Assembly: GCA_031398745.1 (NCBI GenBank)
Contig: JANNNX010000065.1
Span: 1 to 64,000, forward strand
Length of the DNA: 64,000 nucleotides
Source of the DNA: JANNNX01 sp031398745
GTDB lineage: Bacteria > Actinomycetota > Acidimicrobiia > Acidimicrobiales > CADCSY01
Direction: 5' to 3'
The notes beneath the pieces were generated by a model, which made no database searches, had not been told where the DNA came from, and saw nothing but the letters and a program-made list of their open reading frames with translations. Below are positions 16,569 through 23,810 of the stretch, one piece after another (positions within the stretch are counted from its first letter, which is position 1; the number at the start of each line of letters is the position of its first letter). The translations under genes were made by a program, and so were the position numbers.

Positions 16569-17891
16569 GTGCGGTTCAGCGCTGGCGACGTGGCGGCCGC
16601 GACCGGAGGCCGCCTTGTCGGGGCCACGGTCGAGGATGGACCGACCGTGGACGGCGCCGCCATCGACAGCCGACAGGTCGAGCCCGGGCAGCTCTTCGTG
16701 GCCGTGGTCGCCGAGCGCGACGGTCACGCCTTCGTCGCCGACGCGGCTCGCCGGGGCGCCGCGGCGGCGCTGGTGTCGCGGCCGGTCGAGGGGCTGGCGG
16801 CGGTGGTGGTGGGCGACACCTCGGTGGCGCTCGGTCGCCTGGGGGCGGCGGCCCGGGCCCGGATGCCGGGCCCGGTGGTCGGGGTCACCGGGTCGGTGGG
16901 CAAGACCACGGTGAAGGACCTGGTCGCGGCCGCGCTGTCGACGTCGAGGCGGACGGCGGCCAGCGTCGGCTCGCACAACAACGAGCTCGGGGTGCCCCTG
17001 ACCCTGGTCGGCGCGCCCGACGACGTCGAGGTGGTGGTGGTCGAGATGGGGGCCCGGGCGGTCGGCGACATCGCCGCCCTGGCCGCGCTGGCCACCCCGA
17101 CCGTGGGGGTCGTCACCGCGGTGTCGGCGGCTCACACCGAGACGTTCGGCGGTCTCGAGCAGGTGGCCCAGGCCAAGGGCGAGTTGGTGGAGGCGCTCGC
17201 CGCCGACGGGACCGCGGTGCTCAACGCCGAGGACCCCCGGGTGGCGGCGATGGCGACCCGAACCGCGGCTCGGGTGCTCACCTACGGCGTACACCACGGT
17301 GACGTGCGGGTGGCATCGCTGGTGCTCGACGACCGGCTGCGGCCCCGCTTCGAGCTCGAGACGCCGTGGGGCGTCGTCGAGGTCGCGCTCGAGCTGCGCG
17401 GCGCCCACATGGCGCTCAACGCGGCCGGCGCGGCTGCCGCCGCGCTCAGCCTGGGCGTGGACCTGGCCGGCGTCGGCGCTGGCCTGGGGGCCGCGGTGCC
17501 GGCGCCGGGGAGGATGCGGGTGCGGGAGCTGGCGGGTGGGGCGGTGGTGCTCGATGACAGCTACAACGCCAACCCGAGGTCGATGGCGGCCGCCCTCGAT
17601 GCCTTGGCCGCCATGCCGGGAAGGCGGCGGGTGGCGGTGCTCGGCCAGATGGCGGAGCTGGGCGAGGGTCACGATGCCGGGCACCGAGAGGTGGCTGACC
17701 ACGCCCGAGCGCGGGGCATCGACCTGGTGGTGGTGGGCGAGACGGCCTACGGCGAGCCCACGGTGCCCGGGCCGGTCGAAGCGTTGGGCGCCCTCGGCGC
17801 GCTGGGCCCGGGCGACGTCGTGCTGGTCAAGGCCAGCCGGGCGGTCGGCCTCGAGCGGGTCGTCGAGCTGCTGACCGACCCGCTGAGCTGA
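16569..17891 (+). CDS. murF: UDP-N-acetylmuramoyl-tripeptide--D-Ala-D-Ala ligase
   Basis: A 440-residue Mur ligase that adds D-Ala-D-Ala to UDP-MurNAc-tripeptide in the cytoplasm. The ATP-binding loop GVTGSVGKTTVKD, the central EMGARAVGDIA and the C-terminal VLDDSYNANPRSM are clear. The GTG at 16569 matches the usual N-terminus (VRFSAGDVAAATGG); an ATG 18 bp upstream overlaps the ddl promoter. A TAGCCC sits only 1 nt before the GTG, so the promoter assignment is unclear. The J-domain gene follows after 10 bp. Confidence 0.95.
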   Translation: MRFSAGDVAAATGGRLVGATVEDGPTVDGAAIDSRQVEPGQLFVAVVAERDGHAFVADAARRGAAAALVSRPVEGLAAVVVGDTSVALGRLGAAARARMPGPVVGVTGSVGKTTVKDLVAAALSTSRRTAASVGSHNNELGVPLTLVGAPDDVEVVVVEMGARAVGDIAALAALATPTVGVVTAVSAAHTETFGGLEQVAQAKGELVEALAADGTAVLNAEDPRVAAMATRTAARVLTYGVHHGDVRVASLVLDDRLRPRFELETPWGVVEVALELRGAHMALNAAGAAAAALSLGVDLAGVGAGLGAAVPAPGRMRVRELAGGAVVLDDSYNANPRSMAAALDALAAMPGRRRVAVLGQMAELGEGHDAGHREVADHARARGIDLVVVGETAYGEPTVPGPVEALGALGALGPGDVVLVKASRAVGLERVVELLTDPLS

Positions 17892-17901
17892 GGCCACCGC
17901 G

Positions 17902-18555
17902 ATGGCCGCGATCCCGCTGAGCCACTACGAGGTCCTGGGGATCGACCGGCACTCCTCCCGGGCCGAGATCCGCATGGCCTACGTCGCGCTGGCCCGTGAC
18001 CTGCACCCCGACCGCCTGGTCGGTGCCGACCCCGAGCTCCGTGCCGACAGCGCCCGGGCCATGCAGGCCGTGAACGACGCCTGGCGGGTACTCGGCGACC
18101 CGGCGCGGCGGATCGACTACGACCGTCAGCTGGCGGCCGCCAGCTCGCCCGCCTCCGACGGGTCCCGGACTGGTCCCTTGGTCGACGTCGACGTCGACGT
18201 CGACGTCGATCCTCGGGACGTCCCCCTTCGCCCGCCGCCCGACCTGGCCGCGTCGTTGGTCCGAAGCCTTCCGTGGGTGGCCATCCTCGGGGTGCTGGTG
18301 GCCATCTTCGTGTTCTCCGCGTTCGCTCGACGCTCGGAGTCGGGGCCGACCCCGGTGGCCGAGCTGCTCGGCCAGTGCGTGGCCACCGCCACCGGGGGCA
18401 CGCTGGTTCCGGTGGCCTGCGACGAGGAGAACGACGGGCGGGTGGTGGCCTCGGTGGCCGAGGTGTCGGACTGCCCGCCCGGGAGCCGGCCTGTGGCCAA
18501 CGGCTCGGGTCATCTCTGTCTCGAGCCCGCCGACTCGTCGGGTTCCGTCCGCTGA
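17902..18555 (+). CDS. Membrane-anchored J-domain protein
   Basis: A 217-residue protein. Residues 8-75 form a J domain with HYEVLGI and the invariant HPD (LHPDRL), which stimulates a DnaK-type chaperone. A linker containing a Val-Asp repeat follows, then one membrane helix at about residues 123-140, and an outside domain with four cysteines (GQCVATATG, PVACDEEN, SDCPPGS, HLCLE). The topology places the J domain inside and the Cys domain outside. It follows murF by 10 bp, so it may be co-transcribed. Its client is unknown. Confidence 0.85.
   Translation: MAAIPLSHYEVLGIDRHSSRAEIRMAYVALARDLHPDRLVGADPELRADSARAMQAVNDAWRVLGDPARRIDYDRQLAAASSPASDGSRTGPLVDVDVDVDVDPRDVPLRPPPDLAASLVRSLPWVAILGVLVAIFVFSAFARRSESGPTPVAELLGQCVATATGGTLVPVACDEENDGRVVASVAEVSDCPPGSRPVANGSGHLCLEPADSSGSVR
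18181..18210 (+). repeat. Hexanucleotide microsatellite (GTCGAC)4 GTCGAT
   Basis: Five tandem hexamers inside the J-domain gene encode alternating Val-Asp in the linker before the membrane helix. The unit is itself palindromic. The length is divisible by three, so copy-number changes would keep the frame. Confidence 0.9.
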
Positions 18556-18578
18556 CCGGCATCGTGGGGGCGCGTCGG

Positions 18579-18584
18579 TAGCGT
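18579..18584 (+). promoter_or_regulatory. -10 box of the acetoacetate decarboxylase-like gene (leaderless)
   Basis: TAGCGT, 7 nt before the GTG at 18592. Confidence 0.5.
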
Positions 18585-18591
18585 TGCCGGC

Positions 18592-19272
18592 GTGGTCGCC
18601 CCGGTCGCTCCGTGGACCCTCACCGGTGAGGCGCTGGTGGGTCTGGTCCGAGGCGGCCGCTCCCTGGTGCATCGCCTCCCCCCCGAGGTCCGGCCGTTGC
18701 CCGGACCGACGCTGGTGATGGCCGCGGCCTACGAAGACTCGCCGGTGGGTCCCTACATCGAGCTGGTGGTTGGCCGTCCGGCCCGCCTCGGCCTGCGGGT
18801 CGGGTGGTGCATGACCGTGCTGGTCTGTGATTCGCCGGCCAGTCGCATGGGCGGAATCCTCAATTGGGGCTTCCCGGAGGAGCTCGGGAGCCTCACCTGG
18901 GAGATCGACGGCGACCGGCGCCAGCTGCGGTGGGCCGAGCGCGATCTGAGCCTCACCGGCGAGGCCCGGTCGCTGCGGCTGCCGGTGACGATGCCGGGAC
19001 GCGCCATCCAGCGGCGCAGCGACGGGCCGGTGGTCGTGCCGGCCTCACTGCGAGGCCGGGCTCGCTTCGCCCGCCTCGACCTGGCCTGTCCGGACGCCGA
19101 CCCGATGGCCGGGTTCCGCGGTCGCCACCTCGGCTGCCACATCGCCGGCGTGCGGGTGGTGCTGCGCCCGGCCCGCCACCCCTCGGGGCTGGTGGCGTCG
19201 TTCCTCGCCCCCCTGCGAGCGCCGGGGCCGGCGCTATCGTTCTCCGACCCCGGGCGATTGGCTCAGCGGTAG
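18592..19272 (+). CDS. Acetoacetate decarboxylase-like protein
   Basis: A 226-residue protein with the beta-cone pattern of the acetoacetate decarboxylase superfamily: YEDSPVGPYIELVVGRPAR near residue 43 and WGFPEELGSLTW at about 93. Many members are not true decarboxylases, and I cannot place the Schiff-base lysine. The GTG start is supported by a TAGCGT box 7 nt upstream. The last seven codons and the stop lie inside the tRNA-Val gene. An orthologue may end earlier, or the overlap may be real. Confidence 0.7.
   Translation: MVAPVAPWTLTGEALVGLVRGGRSLVHRLPPEVRPLPGPTLVMAAAYEDSPVGPYIELVVGRPARLGLRVGWCMTVLVCDSPASRMGGILNWGFPEELGSLTWEIDGDRRQLRWAERDLSLTGEARSLRLPVTMPGRAIQRRSDGPVVVPASLRGRARFARLDLACPDADPMAGFRGRHLGCHIAGVRVVLRPARHPSGLVASFLAPLRAPGPALSFSDPGRLAQR
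19235..19240 (+). promoter_or_regulatory. -10 box of tRNA-Val
   Basis: TATCGT, 11 nt before the first base of the tRNA, inside the 3' end of the decarboxylase-like gene. Confidence 0.45.
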
Positions 19273-19323
19273 AGCGCTGCCTTCACACGGCAGAGGTCAC
19301 TGGTTCGATCCCAGTATCGCCCA
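19252..19323 (+). tRNA. tRNA-Val (anticodon CAC)
   Basis: A 72-nt cloverleaf. The acceptor arms GGGCGAT and ATCGCCC pair perfectly. The D arm is GCTC/GAGC around AGCGGTA; the anticodon arm is CTGCC/GGCAG around TTCACAC, giving anticodon CAC, which reads GTG; the T arm is ACTGG/CCAGT around TTCGATC. The discriminator is A and CCA is not encoded. Its first 21 nt overlap the 3' end of the upstream ORF. Confidence 0.97.
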
Positions 19324-19445
19324 CCGGGACAAGTGCCTCCGACGCCGGGATGCATGGGTGCCGGATTCCGGGAGGCCGGTATCCCGACCGGAGCGGGCCC
19401 GACGTCCAGTCGGGCCTGATCGGGCCCGATCGGCCGGCGTAGCCT

Positions 19446-20621
19446 GTGGTGGTGGCCGACCCGTCGTTGCTCGAGGTCGCTCGCTCGTTGCGGGGCGAGA
19501 TCATCGACGCCTCGGCGACCATCGATCGCCAGCGCCGCCTGCCCGATCACGTGGTCGACACCATGAAGGCGTCGGGCGTGTTCCGCATGAACGTGCCGGC
19601 CGAGATCGGCGGCCTCCAGACCGATCCGTTCACGATGATGGACGTGGTCGAGGAGTACGCCTACGCCAACGGCTCGGCCGGGTGGATCGCCGGCATCGTC
19701 TCGGGCGTCGGTACCTGCAGCGCCTACCTGCCGCCCGAGGTTGGCCGCCTGGTCTTCGCCGATGACCCGTCGGCCATGTTCGCCGGCAACTTCGCGGCCT
19801 CGACCGGCAAGGCGGTGGCCGTCGCCGGTGGCTACCAGCTCACCGGCCGCTGGCCCTTCGGGAGCGGCTGCGAGTACGCCACCTGGTTCGCCGGCAACTC
19901 GATCGTCTACGACGGCGACCGCCCCCGGCTCGACGCCCACGGCAACCCGGTGCTCAAGATCTGCGCCTTTCCGGCGGCCGACGTCGCGATCCACCGAGAC
20001 ACCTGGGAGGTCTCGGGCTTGCGGGGGACCGGGTCCTACGACTTCTCGGTCTCCGACCTGTTCGTCCCCGACGACCGGGCCTTCTGGTGGAGCGACGGGG
20101 CCCGTTTCGAGTCGCCGCTGTATGCGGCGCGCTTCTTCCTGTTCAAGCACCCCCGCCACGTGCGGGGCATGGCCCGGCGGGCCTACGACAGCGTGGTCGA
20201 GCTCATCGGGGCCAAGACCCAGCAGCGCTCGAGCTCGCTGGTCCGCGACCGCTCGCTGGCCCGGATGGAGGTGGCCCAGGCCAAGGCCATCATCGACGGG
20301 TGCAAGAGCGCCATCGACGACGTGGCCGGCCGCACCCTGGAGGTGGCGGAGCGCACCGGGGAGGTCCCGCTCCCGCTCTGGACCGATGCCCGCATCGCCA
20401 TCACCTACTGGACCCACGAGTGCACCCGGGCCATCGACCTGCTCTGGGACGTCGCCGGCGGCCACGCCCCTCAGGAGGCGTTGCCCATCGAGGCCGCCTG
20501 GCGCGACGCCCACGTCGCCACCCAGCACGGGATCATCGCCAACTACACCTACGACTGGTTCGGCAACGCGCTCCTCGACCCCGAGGGCGTGCCCGCCGAC
20601 GTCGTGAACCGGATCCGCTGA
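19446..20621 (+). CDS. Acyl-CoA dehydrogenase-fold flavoprotein (monooxygenase-like)
   Basis: A 391-residue protein of the acyl-CoA dehydrogenase fold, of the kind found in two-component flavin monooxygenases (HsaA, DszC types). It has the N-terminal helical domain (RLPDHVVDTMKASGVFRMNVPAEIGG), the mid beta domain (GRWPFGSGCEYATWF; VSGLRGTGSYDFSVSDLFVP) and the C-terminal four-helix domain. The usual catalytic Glu of true dehydrogenases is not obvious. The start is one of three consecutive GTG codons; 19452 lies 6 nt after TAGCCT. It is followed after 20 bp by a cupin gene. The substrate is unknown. Confidence 0.82.
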   Translation: MVVADPSLLEVARSLRGEIIDASATIDRQRRLPDHVVDTMKASGVFRMNVPAEIGGLQTDPFTMMDVVEEYAYANGSAGWIAGIVSGVGTCSAYLPPEVGRLVFADDPSAMFAGNFAASTGKAVAVAGGYQLTGRWPFGSGCEYATWFAGNSIVYDGDRPRLDAHGNPVLKICAFPAADVAIHRDTWEVSGLRGTGSYDFSVSDLFVPDDRAFWWSDGARFESPLYAARFFLFKHPRHVRGMARRAYDSVVELIGAKTQQRSSSLVRDRSLARMEVAQAKAIIDGCKSAIDDVAGRTLEVAERTGEVPLPLWTDARIAITYWTHECTRAIDLLWDVAGGHAPQEALPIEAAWRDAHVATQHGIIANYTYDWFGNALLDPEGVPADVVNRIR

Positions 20622-20641
20622 CGCGGGGGGAGAGACACACC

Positions 20642-21526
20642 ATGCGCATCGTCCCGATGGCCGACGTCGTCGTGCCCGAGGTCCAGTATTCGCAGTTCCG
20701 CAAGGGAGGGATCCAGCTGACGCGGATCCTCGAGGGTGAGATGGGCAGCCCCAGCAACTACGTGTTCGACCTGGCCCGCTTCGAGCGCTACTACACCCCT
20801 CGCCACACCCACAACTACGAGCAGGTCCGGTACTGCCTGAAAGGCGAGTACCCGGTGACCATGAGCAAGGTCATCCCCCAGGGCTGGATCTCCTACCACC
20901 CCGAGGGCACCTATTACGGGCCCCAGGACGTCGACACCACCCTGGCGGAGGGGCCGGCGGTGCTGACCGTGCAGTGCGGAGGGCCGTCGGGACAAGGGTT
21001 CCGCACCGGCCGCCAGACTCGGGAGGCCATCGCCGCCATGGTCGCCGAGGGCAAGGGCCGTTTCGAGGACGGCGCCTACATCACGATCGGCGACGACGGC
21101 ACCGAGCGGGTCCAGGACGGCTACGAGGCGATGTGGGAGGCCACCAACGGCCGTCCCCTGGTGTACCCGCCCCAGAAGTACGACGACATCATCCTCATGA
21201 ACCCCGAGGCCTTCGCCTGGGTGCCTCGGGCCGACGAGCCCGGTGTCGACGAGCGCATCCTCGGCGCTTTCGGTGAGGGCCAGATCCGCATCGGCTTCTA
21301 CCGCCTGGCCCCGGGCGCGACCCACACGTTCCCGACCCGCCCGGTGCCGACCGTGCTGTGGAGTCAGTCGGGCACGGTCGAGATCGACGGCCAGCAGTTC
21401 CCGCCCGAGACCTCGGTGGCCCTCGACGGCGGCGACGCCGCCCTGGCCGTGACCGCGGTCGACGAGGCCGTGCTCTACTTCGTCGAGTTGCCGGTCCCGG
21501 TGGGGGCGATGGCAGCCGTGGGGTGA
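20642..21526 (+). CDS. Cupin-domain protein
   Basis: A 294-residue protein with two cupin-like regions. The first (residues about 40-100) has the metal-type pattern RYYTPRHTHNYEQVRYCLKGEYP; the second (about 220-285) carries LAPGATHTFPTRPVPTVLW. The ATG at 20642 is preceded by GGGGGAGAG at about 9 nt. It follows the flavoprotein gene by 20 bp, so they are probably one transcript, and the cupin may act on the product or help form the substrate. No EC number can be assigned. Confidence 0.8.
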   Translation: MRIVPMADVVVPEVQYSQFRKGGIQLTRILEGEMGSPSNYVFDLARFERYYTPRHTHNYEQVRYCLKGEYPVTMSKVIPQGWISYHPEGTYYGPQDVDTTLAEGPAVLTVQCGGPSGQGFRTGRQTREAIAAMVAEGKGRFEDGAYITIGDDGTERVQDGYEAMWEATNGRPLVYPPQKYDDIILMNPEAFAWVPRADEPGVDERILGAFGEGQIRIGFYRLAPGATHTFPTRPVPTVLWSQSGTVEIDGQQFPPETSVALDGGDAALAVTAVDEAVLYFVELPVPVGAMAAVG

Positions 21527-21575
21527 GCGCCGGCTGGCGCCCGAGGACCGAACAGACCGAGCAGGGGGAAACGAG

Positions 21576-22307
21576 ATGGGCCAGACCCGCACCGCCGAGG
21601 TGGACACCGCCGACGGCGCCATGAAGCTGTTCGACGCCGAGCCCGACGGCGAGGCCGTCGGCGCGGTGGTCGTGGTGCAGGACGCCTTCGGGGTCGGCGA
21701 GTACCTCGAAGGGGTGTGCACCACGCTGGCCGAATCGGGCTACCGGGCGGTGGCGCCCCACTTCTTCCACCGCAAGGGGCTGGTGGCGGTCGACCGGGAG
21801 CGGGGCATGGAGGCGGTCATGGAGGCGATGGAGGGCATCGCCGACCAGCAGATCCTCACCGACGTCGACGGGGCGCTCGCCTACCTGCGCGACCAGGGAT
21901 TCGCCGACCGCCAAATCGGCCTCGTCGGCTTCTGCTTCGGCGGCCGGGTGAGCTTCCTGGTCGCCGCTCGCCGGCCGATCGGTGCGGCCGTCGGGTTCTA
22001 CGGCGGCGGGATCGTCGAGAGCCGCTTCGACCACATGCCGGCCCTCATCGACGCCGCGCCGACCCTGCCCACACCGTGGCTCGGGCTCTTCGGCGACGAC
22101 GACTTCTCGATCCCGGTGGAGCAGGTCGAGACCCTCCGGGCCCGGCTCGACGCCGAGGCGCCGGTCGACCACGACGTCGTCCGCTACGCCGGCGCCGGCC
22201 ACGGGTTCCACTCCTCCGACGGCCCGGCGTACCACGCCGAAGCCGCGGCCGATGCTTGGGGTCGCACGCTCACGTGGTTCGGGGAGCACCTCCGCCCGAC
22301 GAGCTGA
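21576..22307 (+). CDS. Dienelactone hydrolase family protein
   Basis: A 243-residue alpha/beta hydrolase. The nucleophile elbow GFCFGG has Cys instead of Ser, typical of dienelactone hydrolase; the acid is in FGDDDFSIP and the histidine in GAGHGFHS. It would hydrolyse a lactone or related ester in an aromatic-ring or similar catabolic route. A purine-rich stretch (GGGGGAAACGAG) precedes the ATG. It lies 49 bp after the cupin gene and probably belongs to that catabolic cluster. Confidence 0.9.
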   Translation: MGQTRTAEVDTADGAMKLFDAEPDGEAVGAVVVVQDAFGVGEYLEGVCTTLAESGYRAVAPHFFHRKGLVAVDRERGMEAVMEAMEGIADQQILTDVDGALAYLRDQGFADRQIGLVGFCFGGRVSFLVAARRPIGAAVGFYGGGIVESRFDHMPALIDAAPTLPTPWLGLFGDDDFSIPVEQVETLRARLDAEAPVDHDVVRYAGAGHGFHSSDGPAYHAEAAADAWGRTLTWFGEHLRPTS

Positions 22308-22355
22308 GCATCGCGGACCCGACGGCCGGAGACCGGCTGCGCTAGAAGGGCGGCC

Positions 22356-22793
22356 GTGGAGCGCACCGAGGAGATCGCCGTGCCGGCGTCACCCCTGGCG
22401 GTCTTCGAGTGGGTCGACGACCTGGCCCGCTACCCGCGGTGGCTCGATCTGGTGCGCCGGGCCGAGCCCGAGCCGCCCGGCCCGGCACCGGCGGGTTGGA
22501 CGGTCGAACTCCGGGCCCGAGTCGGGCCGCTGGCCCGATCGAAGCGGCTGCGGATGGTGCGCACCCTTCACGACGTGCCTCGGGCCGTTCGCTTCGAACG
22601 GGTCGAGCTCGACGGGCGGTCCCACTCGTCGTGGGTGCTCGACGTGTCGGTGGGCAGTGCCGACGGCGGGGGAGCGGTGGTGGCCTTTCGCCTCGACTAC
22701 GGCGGGTCGCTCTTCGAGCCGCTGGTCGACCAGCTCCTGCGGGCCGCGGTCGACCGCGCCCGCCCCAAGCTCCTGGCCTGCGTCGCCGGCTGA
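22356..22793 (+). CDS. SRPBCC-family protein
   Basis: A 145-residue START/Bet v1-like (polyketide cyclase/SRPBCC) protein with the usual opening VPASPLAVFEWVDDLARYPRWLDLVRRAE and a long C-terminal helix LVDQLLRAAVDRARPKLLA. Such proteins bind hydrophobic ligands or act as cyclases. The GTG start has TAGAAG 7 nt before it, a weaker version of the -10 box used nearby. It lies 48 bp after the dienelactone hydrolase gene. Its ligand is unknown. Confidence 0.82.
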   Translation: MERTEEIAVPASPLAVFEWVDDLARYPRWLDLVRRAEPEPPGPAPAGWTVELRARVGPLARSKRLRMVRTLHDVPRAVRFERVELDGRSHSSWVLDVSVGSADGGGAVVAFRLDYGGSLFEPLVDQLLRAAVDRARPKLLACVAG

Positions 22794-22800
22794 GGTCGGC

Positions 22801-22829
22801 TTGTTCCTCGCTCCGACCGCCCGTAGCGT
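22801..22829 (+). promoter_or_regulatory. Promoter of the DUF305-blaI-M56 operon
   Basis: The -35 box TTGTTC (22801-22806), a 17-bp spacer and the -10 box TAGCGT (22824-22829). The operator at 22831 begins 1 bp after the -10 box, so a bound repressor would cover the start of transcription. Confidence 0.6.
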
Positions 22830-22830
22830 C

Positions 22831-22847
22831 TACGACACAATGTCGTA
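22831..22847. promoter_or_regulatory. BlaI/CopY-type operator
   Basis: A perfect 7-3-7 palindrome, TACGACA caa TGTCGTA, containing the TACnnCA/TGnnGTA core typical of BlaI/MecI/CopY-family operators. The cognate repressor gene (23448-23810) lies in the operon it controls, so autoregulation is expected. Confidence 0.75.
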
Positions 22848-22868
22848 TCTATCCTTCGGGAGGGCTTC

Positions 22869-23438
22869 GTGAGACGGATGTTCCGGCGCCTTGCATCTCT
22901 GCTGGTAGTGACGGTGATCGTGGCTGCGTGTAGCAGTGGCGGCGACGGTGGACAGAGCGCCTCGGACGAGCAGTTCAACGACGCCGACGTCGAGTTTGTC
23001 CAAGGCATGATCCCCCACCACGAGCAAGCGGTGGAGATGGCGCGTATGGCGAGCGACCGGGCCGAGAGCGCGGCGGTGCAGGACCTCGCCGAGCGCATCG
23101 AGGCGGCCCAGGGTCCGGAGATCGAGACGATGGAGGGATGGCTCGAGGACTGGGGTCAGTCGGCGTCCGACGAGATGTCCGGCATGGGCCACGGCGGGTC
23201 GGGCGGGATGATGAGCGATGGCGACATGGACGAGCTGGAGGGGATGAGCGGAGCATCGTTCGACGAGATGTTCCTCACGATGATGATCGAGCACCACGAA
23301 GGGGCGATCGAGATGGCTGACCGAGAGGTCGCCGACGGGCAGAACGAGGAGGCGGTGGCGTTGGCGGGGGCCATCATTGAAACCCAGGAGGCCGAAATCG
23401 AGGAGATGGACGGTCTCCTCGTGGGCGCCGGTGGCTGA
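22869..23438 (+). CDS. DUF305 lipoprotein
   Basis: A 189-residue exported protein. It has a positively charged start (MRRMFRR), a hydrophobic stretch and a lipobox VAAC with C21 as the lipidated residue. Two ferritin-like DUF305 helices follow with IPHHEQAVEMA (H50, H51) and, near residue 140, EHHEGAIEMA; between them is a Met/His/Gly-rich segment (GMGHGGSGGMMSDGDM) suited to copper binding. DUF305 proteins often accompany copper genes. The GTG start has GGGAGGG about 6 nt upstream. It is first in the operon with the BlaI-type repressor and the M56 protease. Confidence 0.88.
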   Translation: MRRMFRRLASLLVVTVIVAACSSGGDGGQSASDEQFNDADVEFVQGMIPHHEQAVEMARMASDRAESAAVQDLAERIEAAQGPEIETMEGWLEDWGQSASDEMSGMGHGGSGGMMSDGDMDELEGMSGASFDEMFLTMMIEHHEGAIEMADREVADGQNEEAVALAGAIIETQEAEIEEMDGLLVGAGG

Positions 23439-23447
23439 GGTCGTGGT

Positions 23448-23810
23448 TTGAGCCGACGGCGCCCCGACGGTGCTCTGGAGGGTGAGGTCCTGGCCGTGCT
23501 CTGGAGCGCGGGGCGCCCGCTGACGCCGGGGGAGGTCAACGAGGCGCTGGGCAACTGTCTCGCCTACACCACGGTGATGACGGTGCTCGCACGCCTGTGG
23601 AAGAAGGGCTTGACCGAGCGAACCGATCGGGGTCGGGGCTTTGCTTACCTCCCGGTGCTCTCCGAGAGCGAGCTGGCAACTCGCCGGATGAGAGAGACGC
23701 TCGAGGGAGTCAGCGACCGGACCTCGACCCTGGCCGGTTTCGTGGGGTCGTTGTCCACGAGCGATGTGGCGCACCTCCGCCGTCTCCTCGATCGTCTGGA
23801 CCCCTCATGA
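23448..23810 (+). CDS. BlaI/MecI/CopY-family repressor
   Basis: A 120-residue winged-helix repressor. Residues 8-75 match the BlaI fold (LEGEVLAVLWSAGRPLTPGEVNEAL, YTTVMTVLARLWKKGL, GRGFAYLPV), followed by a C-terminal dimerisation helix that includes the usual protease-cleavage region. The start appears to be TTG at 23448, 9 bp after the DUF305 stop; no ATG or GTG is in frame upstream. The gene overlaps the M56 protease gene by ATGA. In BlaR-BlaI systems the membrane protease inactivates the repressor, and the perfect palindrome at 22831 is its likely target. Confidence 0.9.
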   Translation: MSRRRPDGALEGEVLAVLWSAGRPLTPGEVNEALGNCLAYTTVMTVLARLWKKGLTERTDRGRGFAYLPVLSESELATRRMRETLEGVSDRTSTLAGFVGSLSTSDVAHLRRLLDRLDPS

